This document shows positions 49,219-61,259 of a stretch of 64,000 nucleotides of DNA, in pieces; position 1 is the stretch's first letter; each line of letters starts with the position of its first letter. The notes beneath the pieces were generated by a model, which was not told the DNA's origin, ran no database searches, and saw only the letters and a list, made by a program, of their open reading frames with translations. Position numbers and translations under genes: made by a program. The DNA comes from Gavia stellata (Eukaryota > Chordata > Aves > Gaviiformes > Gaviidae): NCBI RefSeq assembly GCF_030936135.1, contig NC_082613.1, forward strand, positions 4,092,001 to 4,156,000, in the 5' to 3' direction.

Positions 49219-49235
49219 GTTTTATGTTACTCTCT

Positions 49236-49729
49236 CACTTTACTGGTGAAGAGCAAGTATGAGGCTGATGTGGAACTGGAAGAGGAATAAGTCACCGCCT
49301 CAGCAAGCGGCACAGTAGGGATGTTGTTGTTGTATTTGCCATAAGGAGCTCCCTCCTAGCATGGCAGCTGTGGTGGTACTGCTCAGATGTTCATGAAGGT
49401 GACCCTCCTCGTGTTCAAAGGTGAAGTCCTGCGCCCAGGACAGGACCACCCTTGCAGCGCAGCACACGTGGGACAATGACCAGGTGAGCTGGCAGCCCTG
49501 CAGCTCACAATGTGGTAGGCCCAAAACGGTGGCAGTCAGCACTGCTGCCCTGAGATGGTCACTACTCACATCATCACAGGGCTCAACCCTTTCAGCACAA
49601 GGAAATGGGAAGAATTAGTCTAGGCTGAGGTCAAAAGCATCAAAACTGAACAGTAAGCAGCTCCACTGAAATAAAGAGCATGTACTGCTTTAAGAGTCAT
49701 GTTAAAACAGACTGAGAAAGAACAGTATG
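49236..49729. other. Convergent intergenic gap LAMA5/ADRM1
   Basis: About 0.5 kb separates the two convergent 3' ends. I see no gene in it. An open frame at 49,300-49,569 (minus strand) has no recognisable features. Confidence 0.6.
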
Positions 49730-49846
49730 GCAGATAAAGAAAATTCCTTTATTTGTAGATTTATATAAGCATAATATGAAGTTAGTAATCCTACTGCAGT
49801 TGCTTAAGTTAGTATCTAGGAATATCTGTAAGGAAGAGCAAATAAC
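49730..49846 (-). other. ADRM1: ADRM1 3' UTR with AATAAA
   Basis: A short 3' UTR follows the stop on the minus strand. The signal AATAAA is the reverse complement of TTTATT at 49748-49753; cleavage would fall near 49,730. Confidence 0.8.
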
Positions 49847-52800
49847 TTAATCTAAACTCATATCTTCCTCTTCATCTTTCTTGTCCTTAGAGTCTCCTTC
49901 CTTTTGGTCTGACTTGACACTGTTCTGCATTGCTTTGGCAAACGCTTCTACATCTAGAAGTTAAACACATTAGTTAAATAACATTGCACTTCTGGGATGG
50001 ATTTTATTCTCTGCGTGAGGTTAAACTTCATTACTTGAAAAGTAAACAGTTGCTTTAATAAGAATCTATTAGCAGGGAAGAAAATTTTAACACTCATTCA
50101 ATATATGACATGCATTTGAATCTGGCGTAGCCAGCATTTTCTGCACTTTAACTCTGTGCACAGGCAGCCTAAGACCAGAATTACTTGAGTTGTGAAATGG
50201 ATTCTAAAAGCTTATCAGGGAAAACTGATAGCCCTCCCCCCAGTGCTACAGGCCTTTGCTGTGTTCCCTTATTTCAGATAAATCATTAAAAATTCCCACA
50301 AAAAAAAAAAGGGCATTCTGGAACAAAGTGACTATGACATCGCCAGAGTCTTTTGCATCTCTATCAAGAAAACAGGGCCAAGGCTGTGCAGCACATCTCT
50401 TTGCAGAACCCTGACTTCTCTAAATGAACATCTGACATCACGCTGCGTCTGCCAGGGAACACCTGAGCCGCTCGCCTTTTCATTGCAGAAAGAACAGTGC
50501 AAGAGTCAGCTTCTGACAGTTACTCAGCAGCTAATCATGACACTCCACATTCAACAGCTGTGTGCAGTGCAAAAAACCACCCAAACCAACCCAACAAACC
50601 ACTTCATCATGTTCCCAACAGCAGCAATACTCACCTCCTTTATTTGCCGCATCTACTGCCTCTGCGGGTAAGCCAAACTGACTCATTAGTGGGCCGAGCT
50701 GTCCTGAAGCTAAGGCAGCACTGAACATGCTCAATGCCTGCAAATTGGAGTCAACAGCGTCAAAAAAAAGTTTGGATCATGTTGCTACTGCACAATACCC
50801 GCACGAGGAGAGCAGTACTCTTACGGCACGGTGACCGCACAGCCGGCCTGGGAGCAGCCGCTCTCCTTTATAGGCTACTGCACTGCGGGCAGGCTTCGAA
50901 ATGCCGCTACACCACCGGCCCTGGGGGGATTCTGCAGTCGGGAACAGCGTCTGCTCTTGACCAGCTAGATCCCAGTAAGCACAAACTGGTAAGCCCTGCT
51001 AGACCGAGCAGCACACCAAACCACAGCACCAAAACCTCCAGTCGGTTTAGTGCATGGACAACTAATTAAATTAACTTTTATCCAGATGCAGATACTCTTA
51101 TCAAATCACCAATTAAAAAATCCCCTACTTCCAAGTCTTGTCTGCACAAAAGCATTGCCATAGTTTAAACTAAAAAACAGCCACTGAAATTTTCCAAATT
51201 GACAAACTTCAATCAATCAGTGTAACTAGCTCAAATTGGCCTGTAATACATCAGCTTTAACCACACACAGACAGTCCTGCAATTAAGTACTAGTGTTTCA
51301 AGAGAAACAAGGGATGTAGTGCTGTAAACATGAGCATCTCTTACCTTCCCTTCCATGTGTTTAGTCACTTGAAATGACCTTTAAGGAGACTGCTGACAAG
51401 CCACTCTGACAGCAAATAATGAATTTGCTACTGCTCCTGTCATTTGCCAGAGAGCATTTATAATAAAGAGAAAGGTAAAGCCCAGTTCCAAAAGAAAAAT
51501 TAAAAACCATTCTGATCTGCCCTTGGGTGACTGCAGGAAGGAAGAACTAGTGCTCCACTAAACCATGTCCCTCCTCCTTTCCCCTTCCTACTCTGAACAG
51601 TGTCAGGAACCTGAAAAAGCAGGGCAAGGCAAATCATGGCACACAGGGGAGGAAGGAAGGGGAACTGCACTTCCCGTGACCGCTAGGCATCTACCTGCTG
51701 AAACTGAGGAGACGTCAGGGTATTCTGAATCTCTTCTGCAGTCTGTGGGAGGGATTCCCCTGAGGGAAGGTAAGGCATCAACCGTTCCTGAACTTCAGCG
51801 TTGGCCAGGATGGGAGCCATTATCTCAGGAGTCAGAACTGTTGCCAGGTCAACTAGGAAGAAAATAAACGGTTGGCTGTTAGACTACACACAAAACCCCA
51901 CGTTCTTGTCATATAAACCAAATTATATAGTCAGAGGAATACTGAAACGTAGTTAGCACACTGCTGGCATCCCTTCTCCCTCTCTTGGTTTTGGAATGAG
52001 AATAAGACTCTTGAAGCAGCCAAGAACAGCACTCAAATGAAAAAAAGAACCAAAAAAATTTAAGAGACCTTTCAAACCAATTTGGAACAGGATAGGACAG
52101 TAAAACAGCTCCAGAGGACTCCTGGATCCGACAGCTGTCTGGTCAGAACACTGTTACCTTGCTGTCCTCCTGCTCCAGATGGCACATTCATAGTAGCTAA
52201 AATGTTCTGAAGGTCACTCAATTGAATGGGCTGGGTTGGGCTTGTGGCTGAGCTGGTTCCATTACCCGAACTTGGTACGGGGCTCGGACTGGTCACAGAC
52301 GCAGCCGCAGGAACGGACGGGGCAGGCGTTACGCGTGTCGAAGAAGTCGTGGAAGATGGCGTCACAGCAGCTGATTGGCTGCGAGAGCTGGAGAAGATAA
52401 TTAGTATAATTAATTCCCTGCAAAAACCAGCTTTGCCTCTTTTATTTTGAAAAGCTTCCTTTCAAGCCCTTACAATATGAAGGGTTCCGACCCTCATTTT
52501 AGAGAGGTAATACGCAGTCTTAATTCCCATCGTATTTCCTGTTCAGTAGGCCACAATTCCTCCCACAGAAGTGGCAACTTTACATCACAAGAATACTACA
52601 AACCCAGACCAGAGAGGCGTCCTACCTTGATGACGAACTGCTGGTTGGGGGTCCCCCACTTCCAAGCAGACTGGCCAGCCCAGGACCCGTCAGCGCACCC
52701 AGCCCACCTTCCGTGAACATGAAAGAGGAACAGGTTTAGAAATTTATTTCTTCGGGTTTTTTGCACCTCTCTGCTCTAGAGAGGTCACTCTTGTACCTGA

Positions 52801-55800
52801 AAGGTTTTATTTGCTAAAATAAAGGAGGAGGGGGTGAAAGAGCCCAGACCAACCCCCCCACCCCTTTCTGTAAATTAACAGCTCTCATTTTCTGATCTTG
52901 CATCCCTATCAGAAAACTGCCTTAGAGTTGCACGTTTTAGAAACGAACTCAATTTCTAGATGTACACAAGGGTAAAATTACTTTGGTTTGTGCCGTATAC
53001 ATGCAATCATTGTAACACAGCCCTCTCCTCTCATCTACTAGTTCCCCAAAATCCAACTTTTCTCTAACCTTTAAAGCCAAGGCCCCCAGCAGAAAATTAG
53101 AGGCAGCCTTTGAGTCACCACCACTGTCCCCCATACCCCTGGGTTTTGCAGCTTCAAACCTAACGCAGAGACGCAGCAGCAGAATCAGCTGAAACACCTC
53201 GTAGGCAGAGCACAGTAAGGACAACCCCGCGCACAAACACAGCGCTCCCAGTAGAGCAGCCCTCAGGAAACACAGCAGGAAACCAACACTCGGCCTTTGA
53301 GCCAACTGCCATATGCAAAAGAAAGAAATCAGACTCAGCCTCCTTCACCCACGTATCCCAACTACCAAGGACTTATCGCAGTGTCAAGAACATCAGCTAA
53401 AGAGAGCTGAGGAAAGGCCTGGCTCCTAGGTCCACTGGAGCTGCCGGTGACCGATTGTCCCACTATGATTCCTTTGAGCCACATCAGCCAAACGCTCTAT
53501 TTACCACACGCTTCCCATCCAGTGGTTTCTTGTACCACATCTAATTAGATACACACCCCTACACCGGCACCTGCATTCATCATCCATCTTTTGGAAACCA
53601 CCTGCAAGCAGAGGACTTAACGACAGTGCTCCATTAGCAAACACATGATTAACTGAAGCTGCAGAACACTGGAGGCCAGAGCGAGCACCAGCCACCAGCT
53701 CCTCCTTTATATAGGACCCACTCCTACAGAACCATGCCCGTAGCACTTCACTTACTTACTTATGTATGTGCACTAGTCACAGAGCTTCCACAGCAGCAGG
53801 AACGGCAGGGTGAAGCTAACCGGGCTGAACCACACGCTGCTCTACTCAGTTTGTCCCCGCTAGGAAAGTTTGCCCGGGAACAAGAAAGCTCCTTTGTTGC
53901 AGGAGCTCTGCAACAAAGGCAGAGTCCCGAGAGAGATGCAAACCAGATGCAAAAGAACAAGACGCTACTGGGGGAAGAGATCCACACAGATACACCACAA
54001 CCACTGTTTGCCAAGGCAAGCAGATGGTTTTCTTTCTGTTACTGTAGCGAGCTTCATGTCAAGCTGTCTTATGGCTAGATGTAAAGGCAAGGAAAGAAGA
54101 GCTGCTGAGAAAATGTGTTGCGACGAAAAGGAAGACAGTCTCAGGAGTCACGTGAAGCTTCAAGAAGGAAGATCTTTTCCAAACACATCCTAAAAAGCCA
54201 GAGTCTTCCAACACTAACATTAGATTTGCATCTGAACATCCCACCAACATGAGATTTGCATCTGAAGCTAAAAAGACCCGAGCTAGAGCCACAAAAATGG
54301 ACTTCGGTGCTTAAGCACAGAACCTTAGTCCCTGCCATCTGCTAAGCGTTACTTTGCCTACTTCCATTCGAGGGTCTGACTTCTCAGGAAATGCTCTGTC
54401 GGTCTTGGAGCAGGGATAGCGTTACGAACAGACCACAGCAGGGACTCCAACACACCTCTCATCCCCTTCAGAAAAACAGCACAGTGGTTCAAGCTCTCCC
54501 CAGCGTTGCCCAGGAGAGAAAGTCCTAACCTGAGCCTTACTCCTCTGACCAGAGAGTGCTGTGGGGTGGGTACACTGCAGCCTTCCTCTTGAACTCTTTC
54601 TGCTTTGCACACAAACATTCACTGGATCAGAGACAACACAAGCAACTCCACAGCTTGGCATCTGGGACAGGCACCAGCAATGAGTCCCTGGTTTTCAGTC
54701 CCTGCTCCAGTGAATAGTCAGGAGGAAGAGGAGGGGTGGGAAAAAAGGAGGAAAAAGAAAAGCAGAAAATTCAGCGGAGCAAGGAGCAGAACCGATGCTC
54801 TTTGCAGATTAAGCCCTAAGATGAGTGCCGTGTAGAATCTGGTACCCTCCGTTTCCTCCATCCTTTCTTTGCCCCTTAGCTCATCTTTGAGGCAGGGCCT
54901 TGCTTTCTCATGTGAAAGCAGCGCTATTCAAATCAATAGCACTACTTGAAAATATTGTCAGGTAAGACTTAACCTGGCAGGAGAAAATACCATTTTGGCA
55001 TAAAGATATTAAAGCATTTTACCAAGTCCTCCTAAGCCCGTTGGTCCGATCAGCTGCATGAGCTGGTTATGGCTCATGTTTCCAAGAAGGCTTTGCAAGC
55101 CACCCTCACCTAAAAACAAAAACATTCTGAAACACAACATATTCACATAGCTTTTTTCACAGCACTCCGGCTCAAACAGCAGGAGATTAATTGGCATCAC
55201 ATTCTGTATGGAAAAAACAGTTTCAAGTGTTTACTGATTCTTGATGCTCATAAAAGATAAATGCAACTTGGCTTCGTAAAGAGGTAAGACTCCAGAGAAT
55301 CTACTGGAAACAAAGAGATTTCTTCTGGCAGTCTTAACTTTCAGCCTGCACCTATTATAACAGCACAGTTTATTCTGCTAAAAGCATGTTTACACTTCTG
55401 GTATTAACATTGTCCCCAACTCACCCTCCACAGTCATCAGGAATTTCTTCCTTGGGAACTATAAGTGCTCGTTCTAAAAATAAATTTTAACAAAGTCTCT
55501 CACGTGAAGGAGCAGAGAATGGACTGTACCTCCTAATGCCGAGAGCTCGTGGCCTCCGCTTGCGTTTCCACCCAAAGCCCCAGGCATTGGTGGATTGTTG
55601 AGATACTCGTTCACTTTACGGCAGTGCTCTTCATCCTTGTCCGTCTTCGGCTCCTGCAAGAAAGCTGCTCTTGGTACGAGGCAAACTGGAAGTATTTTGT
55701 TCCAAGATCTTTATTATTGGCTTCCCACAAACCTGCATCCAGAAGAAGAGTCGTTTTGATCCTGCCTTGAACTTCAATACATACACACGGCCAGTGGTGC

Positions 55801-56303
55801 ACTGAGGTACCCTCTTGAATTCACAGTCATCAGGAAAAATAATCAAATCCTGGAAAATGTGGCAGTAGAAACAAATGTTTGAGGAAACACATGAATATTC
55901 GTTTTAGCCTTCCAGAGACCTCCGCCCTCCTCCCCAAACCTTCTTCCATCCTCTCTGAGGAGCAGAGAGGATTTGTAAGTGCAGGTCTGTCAGGCCACAG
56001 CGGCATTCTCATCCTAACTTGTCTTGGAGAAGCTCTTTCAGCAGTGCCAGTGGAACAAGATGCCTCAGCACTGCAGCACAAAACCATACTCACATCTTCG
56101 ACATTGCCCGAAGTCCTGTCCTTCCAGCAGAAGTGAATGAGGGAGTCATCAGTTTGCTGGATGTACACAAGGCCTTTTCTCTTGTCTGGGGTCACAGTGC
56201 TGCCTTTCAGGGACATCTTCCCCGCCCGAAATTCCACCAGGTATTTGCTCGAAGAGCCACGGGAGCCTGGTACCAGGCTTGGAAATAACGCACCTGAAGA
56301 CAT
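49847..56303 (-). CDS. ADRM1: ADRM1/Rpn13, proteasomal ubiquitin receptor
   Basis: Rpn13 sits on the 26S proteasome regulatory particle (bound to Rpn2/PSMD1), captures ubiquitin chains and recruits the deubiquitinase UCHL5. Coding exons in transcript order: 56303-56094, 55849-55733, 55653-55530, 55109-55023, 52707-52626, 52387-52158, 51852-51695, 50737-50635, 49953-49847. The total of 1,218 bases gives 405 residues (human 407). The start [18 protein letters not shown] matches the human N-terminus. Residues about 17-127 form the PRU domain ([35 protein letters not shown]). A Ser/Thr/Pro-rich linker spans about 205-260. The DEUBAD domain (about 262-395) includes [46 protein letters not shown] and [14 protein letters not shown]. 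The acidic tail ends EEEDMSLD. All junction phases agree. Confidence 0.97.
52708..55022 (-). other. ADRM1: ADRM1 intron (2.3 kb)
   Basis: This is the largest ADRM1 intron between coding exons. It holds no recognised gene. A 30-bp tandem duplication carrying octamer motifs lies at 54,218-54,268. The acceptor (RC: TTCACGGAAG) has an interrupted pyrimidine tract, and the donor (RC: GTAAAATG) is weak, but the protein junction GLGGLGGLGAL fits the orthologue. Confidence 0.7.
54218..54268. repeat. Tandem duplication with two ATTTGCAT octamers
   Basis: Two near-identical units, 30 bp apart, contain ACAT(T/G)AGATTTGCATCTGAA. Each includes ATTTGCAT (54224-54231 and 54254-54261), the reverse complement of the POU octamer ATGCAAAT. 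Confidence 0.7.
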
Positions 56304-56304
56304 C

Positions 56305-57283
56305 CTGGAAAGAAAAAGAGCAGCAGATGTGATGAGAAACCTTCCTGTATTCTCTCTTCAATACCAAATTTCAATCTTTATCAAGCGAGCTCCATGAAAG
56401 GAATCTGCCTCACTGCCTGCAGAATTTCAGGGCGATCCACAAGAGTGGAAGCCAGGGTGAAGACTGGACGCTCCACAGGTCTCCGCTAATGCAGTGCGGT
56501 GTATCTGCTAAGGTACTTGAAAACGAAACCACCATTCCCCTGACGTTTCCATTTTCAGTTCCTATCGCGGTTCACAGATCAGGGACATTTCAATTGCAGG
56601 AAGCCCTACTGTAACGCTAATCTTCAGACTCCTGCTTCAGCACCCCGGCAGAGAACCGCGGGCTGCCCTGCGCCAGAGCCACCCTGCACGGGTGACCTCC
56701 TCCCGCCCAGCACCCCACCGCACCCGGCCTCACCCACGGCAGCTTCGTGTCTCCCGCGGAGAGCACCGACCAGCCTCGCGGCTCGAGGCGTTAACGCGGG
56801 GAGACGGGTCGGCCTGCATGACTCTGCAGTTGTTTCTAAGCTGGCGCTGCGCTGAACCCCCCCCGCGCTGCCCGATCCGAGCGCACCGCCGGTAGCGGCC
56901 GGTCAGACCCGGCCCCGCCGCCCGGCCCCAGCCCCTCAGGCAAGCCAGGAGCGGAGCCGCCGGCACGCCGGGCCGCGGGGGCAGGCCGGCAGCACGGCCC
57001 GGCCCGGCCCCGCGCAGGCCGCCCGCCCGCCCGTGGCCGCCCCCGGCGCTCCCCGCCCGCCCAGAGGCCGCCATCTCCAGCCAGGACCCCCGAGGCCGCC
57101 GGGCCGCGTCCCCCCAGGCCTCCCCCGGCAGGAGACCCCGCTCCCCCGCACGGGGCGCAGCCGACCCCCGGGCCGGCCCCCCGCCAGCGCCGCCGCAGGC
57201 GGCGGGCCGGGCCGCGAGCAGCGGGCCGAGGAGCGGGGCGGGGAGCCCGGCCGAGCCCGGCCCGCCGCCCCCCGCGCCGGTAC
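56305..57283 (-). other. ADRM1: ADRM1 first intron
   Basis: This intron lies between the non-coding first exon and the ATG exon. The donor is GTACCGG after GGCGGCAG, and the acceptor is CTTTCCAG one base before ATG. Its first 0.6 kb is part of the CpG island. Confidence 0.8.
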
Positions 57284-57520
57284 CTGCCGCCACCGCCGCC
57301 CGCAGGCCCTGCGCCGCTCCGCTCTTCCTGCCCCGCGCGCCGGAACCCCGCCCGCCGCGGGGCGGGGCAGGGCGGCAGCGGGCGCCCCCGCGGCCCCGCG
57401 CGGTTGGACGGCGCTGCTGTCAGTCAGGGGCGGCGGCCCGAGGCGCCCTGCTGTGTCACGGCGGCGCAAGATGGCGGCGCCCCCGCCCCGCCCGCCAAGC
57501 AGAGGCCGGAGCCCGGCTCG
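56640..57520. promoter_or_regulatory. ADRM1: CpG island / ADRM1 promoter
   Basis: This is an extremely GC- and CpG-rich stretch around the ADRM1 first exon. It contains GC boxes (GGGGCGGGGC at about 57359-57368), a YY1-type AAGATGGCGGC at 57468-57478, and an ARE-type TGACACAGC on the minus strand at 57450-57458. Long open frames across it are a by-product of GC richness. Confidence 0.9.
57284..57345 (-). other. ADRM1: ADRM1 non-coding exon 1 (approximate)
   Basis: The 3' boundary is a good splice donor (57283/57284). The upstream end is estimated from the position of GC boxes and an ETS-like CAGGAAG; no TATA box was seen, as usual for CpG-island promoters. Confidence 0.6.
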
Positions 57521-57534
57521 TCTCCAAAACCACC

Positions 57535-57540
57535 TTTATT
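57535..57540 (-). terminator. OSBPL2: OSBPL2 distal polyadenylation signal
   Basis: On the minus strand: GTAAATGGGAATAAAGGTGG followed by TTTTGGAG, a classic AATAAA plus GU-rich arrangement. It gives a 3' UTR of about 3.7 kb ending some 150-200 bp from the estimated ADRM1 start site. It could instead end an unrecognised transcript. Confidence 0.55.
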
Positions 57541-58596
57541 CCCATTTACGGCTTTACAGTGCAGCAGCGGAGCCGCAGGGCTGTACAGAGCAGGGCTGTC
57601 CACAGGGAGGGAGCGGCGGTTATCAAGTATTGCAGACACAAACCCCTTCCCCGGAGGCGCCTCGCCCAGCGGGACGCCCGCCCCGCAGCTCCCGGCAGGG
57701 CCCGGCCCCGCCCCCGCCCCCGCCCCCGCCGAGGTGGTGCCTTCCGAGCCGACGACCCGAATCCCGGGGCTTCCCGAGGAGCCGGCGCTGCCGGGGCGCT
57801 GGGTGCGGGGCCCGGCCCGGGGAGACGGTTATTCCCGAGAGCAGCTGCCCCCCAGCACCGCTCCGCTGAAGGGGGGGAGAGGCTTGAGTGTGCTCTTTAA
57901 AAACGTTTTTTGACAAAATTTACCAAGAAATGATTTTTAATTAGGAAACAGGAATAAATACTGCTAATTAGTTCTATTTTTTCTGGCTAATTCAGGGTAC
58001 ACGTGCCTCCCGTCCTCATTAATCTGGGTACCGATAATTACATAAATGCCTGATGCCTGAAAAAGCTGCTCCCAATTTACAATATGACGTGGGCTCAAAG
58101 ACACAAACGCAGACGCTGCACAGCCAACTATAAAGTGAATTTTTCACTTCCACTACATTTTTTAGTCCAAGTCCACTCAGTCCCCGGCTCCCGCTAACAC
58201 TCGGCCTTCTCCGCCGTCTTCCCTGCCACCTCACAGCTCTCCAACGCCACTTCCCCACCGCAGCTCCCTCGCTACAGCCGCTCTCGGCCTACGCCGCCAT
58301 CGCCCCACGCTTCTCAGACCCCCACGTACCGCAGGGCAACAGGCTGCTAAGGAAGCGAGTCCACCCAGGGCTGGGAAAAAGCCTGGATGGATACAGGGGT
58401 GTTCAAACTCTGATTTAAATCGTCCTCGCCCGATAAGCATCACGGTGAAAAGAGGAAGCGCAGCCCCGGAGCTGGCTGAACAAAGCCAGAGTCATCTCCA
58501 GCCGCCCTCTCGCCCTACCACACCGCTGCCCCGTACGAAAGTCTCACTTACAAAAATCTCTCTGTCACCATCTAGAGGCCCAAAGGGTATTAAGTA

Positions 58597-58602
58597 TTTA
58601 TT
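58597..58602 (-). terminator. OSBPL2: OSBPL2 proximal polyadenylation signal
   Basis: AATAAA on the minus strand (TTTATT on plus), followed in transcript order by a GU-rich stretch (GATGGTGACAG, TTTTTGTAAGTG). This would give a 3' UTR of about 2.7 kb. Confidence 0.6.
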
Positions 58603-61259
58603 ATAATTTCTTTCTAGCTGGTTTCTCTACATAGCTGTATTAACATATACTAGCACAGTTATCTTATATACAGTGTTTAATCAAGTTATAAAAGTGACAT
58701 TCTTTCAAAAGGTGCGAAGTTATTAATGTTTTGACACGTAAACCACTGAGGCGAGATCTGCATCGAAAACACAACTTTTTCACTTTCAGAGCATTGGGAG
58801 TCCCATGGCTAGCCAAGCATAGTCGTGTCGGCAATGAGGGGAAAGTATTGTGTAAGCATTGTCAATGAAGAACAATAAATTAAAAAAAACTGATATAGAA
58901 CTAGTATGAAATTTTACTAAAACCTTTACACTAAAGGAAGGGGAGAAGGGGCTAAAGACATCACTAGTGAAGTGTTCTTACTTTAGAAATCTTCCCAGTT
59001 TCTTTTTAAATCCCATGAAGATTCTATACTGAAGTTTGGATTAAACATGTTACAATTTTTTTCATGCCTTCACACAATGAAAAGGGTTTCGATCTCTGAA
59101 TTTAAATCATAACTTAGATGAGAGGGATGCTAACCTGTACACTTCTTATAAACAGAGTATTTCTTTAGCAATTACTCTACAGTTTTTCCATTCAGGCAAT
59201 TTCTATTTATAGGTATTGTTTTAAAAACACTACTCGAGCATTAAACATACTATTTAGTTTAACCAAGTTTTAAACTCCCATGAGATGTTAAACTGCCTTA
59301 ATACGTGAATCCTTTCAATCCTCACCTAACAAGGGGTTCCCTACGCTGCTTGCGGCGAGTTTGGAAAGGGGGTTACAGTGCCCTGGCACGGTCATTAACG
59401 TTCAGATTTTTTACAAAAAGTATTTTTATGCTGTCCCATATGGATCAGCAATGTCTTTTAAAAAAGTCAGGTGTCTATGCGCTTACTAGGAACAAACACA
59501 GCCCCGCTGTCTGCACCGTATTACCGAGTCCAGCTTGTGAGTCCTCCAGACTTGCAATCAGCACAAAGTACGATTTCTGGCAACAGAACAAAGTTACCAC
59601 GAGCACGTTTCAGACACGGCCTCTGCTTACTGCCTTGAAGTTTGACAGCTTCTCTTATTTTTCCAAATGAAGACAACTAAATCTCCCAAGAATTTAAAGT
59701 TAATCCTATCATCAGATGCATGATTTGATATAAAAACATTTCTCCATGAGTATCTTAATTTTCTTTTGCTCTTTAATTGTGTAGCTGGGAGAGAAGCACT
59801 TGAAAAATCTGCTCTTTGGATGAAACCACAGATGTGTTTGGACATCCATCAGACCAGTTCTTCCATGAATTCCTCAAGTTGCTGGTGCTTAACATCAGCA
59901 ATTTCTGAATTACTGCAAACTTAACAGCAGTATAGCCGCTCTCTATTTTTGCCTGGTTACTCAGTTAAAAGCGTTCATAAAAGAAGCAGCAACATTAGGA
60001 TTAGTTTTAATTACGGGACGTAATTTTTCAAGCTTCCCACCCCCACCCCCCCCCCCCGAAGTGTACCACTTGAAAGAAAATGAATGCATCAATTCAGTAA
60101 CTGATTATTTCCAGTATTATATGGCTTCGATGGTTAGATATGGAACAAAAAAAAAATATGCAAATATCCCACTTTTTGACAGCACGTGCTCACAGAAAAC
60201 TCGTAATAGGTATAACTCTGCCAAAGCTTTAAACTGATTCTGCTTTTTCACAACATACAAAACAGACATGACCTAATAATGAAAAACATGCAAACCAAAA
60301 CTTCCCCAAAATATGAACCTGTGTGGATATACATACCAAAGTGCTTCCGAATAAAAGTTTAGTCTAGAAGCGTACATAGTGCCAAAGCTGCCAAAGGTAG
60401 TGCAGAAGATTTAAGCCTCCAAGTGGTAGCAAGCAATATATTTTACATTGTAACCACCTCTACGTTCCTACAATTGCTTCGGAAGCTTCTCGTATTTTAA
60501 GAACAGCATTTGACTTCAGAAAAGCACACTTTTTAATGCACCCTTCCCTTCTCCTAACGTATGCTTTATGTAATTTTATCACAGGTATACAGTTTAATGC
60601 TCACAGTGTCCAAAAGTTGTGAAGACTCTGTAACACACAACTACAGTTTGAGAAGCTCAGGTTGTTTTTTGTTTTCCCAAGTCTCTGAATTATTGAACTG
60701 TATTGAGAGAGAGGGGCCAGGAGCTCCAGCCCCCACATAGTGCTACATACCGTATGGAAGTTCACATGCATCTCTTCACGGGGAGTATCAACAGTACTAG
60801 ATTTGATCCTGTTGGTACCATACTAGCTTTTCATCCCTGCTCCGAGTTCCAGAAACTTCAGATTCTTCACTATTATACTAAGTAACAAGGATATTATCTC
60901 TATTTTATTTAAGTTACGTAGTTTTCAAGGATGTTATGTGCTCTACCGGATACAGCGTACCTTCCTGGCAAAGAAGCTAAGAAAAAAAAAAAAAAAAAAG
61001 AAGAACCAAAGGTCCCTTTGAAAATTAGTGAAAGCACGATGATTTCAGGTGCAGCTTTACGGAAAGAATGCAGCAGTATTCAAATATTTGGCAATCCAAC
61101 GTTAGTGATAATTAAATCCTTGATTGTTGACCAATAGAATTTTTGTTAAAATTTACTTAGAAAAGCTGGTTTTTGCTATCAACAAAACCAGAGTAACTTG
61201 CTTGGAATGAAATCTAGTAACTAGATGTCCAGATGAGATGAGCAATTGGTTCCGTAATT

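Larger units (their letters stand above)
47972..49235 (+). other. LAMA5: LAMA5 3' UTR
   Basis: Sequence after the TAA stop, about 1.26 kb, becoming AT-rich toward its end. It contains an A-run near 48,678 and a TA/TG alternating repeat near 49,000. The end is set by the AATAAA at 49213; the cleavage point is an estimate. Confidence 0.75.
57515..61259 (-). other. OSBPL2: OSBPL2 3' UTR
   Basis: This is sequence downstream of the OSBPL2 stop on the minus strand. From 61,259 to about 58,575 it is AU-rich with many T/A runs. A C-run at 60,037-60,057 reads as a G-run in the transcript. From 58,575 to 57,540 it is GC-richer. Two candidate polyadenylation signals divide it. Which end is used cannot be told from sequence. 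Confidence 0.6.

Noticed and set aside
57033-57869. A 278-codon plus-strand open frame across the CpG island
   Set aside because: It is Pro/Arg/Gly/Ala-rich because of base composition, covers the ADRM1 promoter and first exon on the opposite strand, and shows no domain or splice context.
58869-58880. AATAAATTAAAA on the plus strand as the end of a plus-strand gene
   Set aside because: No plus-strand exon precedes it; the surrounding sequence is the AU-rich 3' UTR of OSBPL2 on the minus strand.
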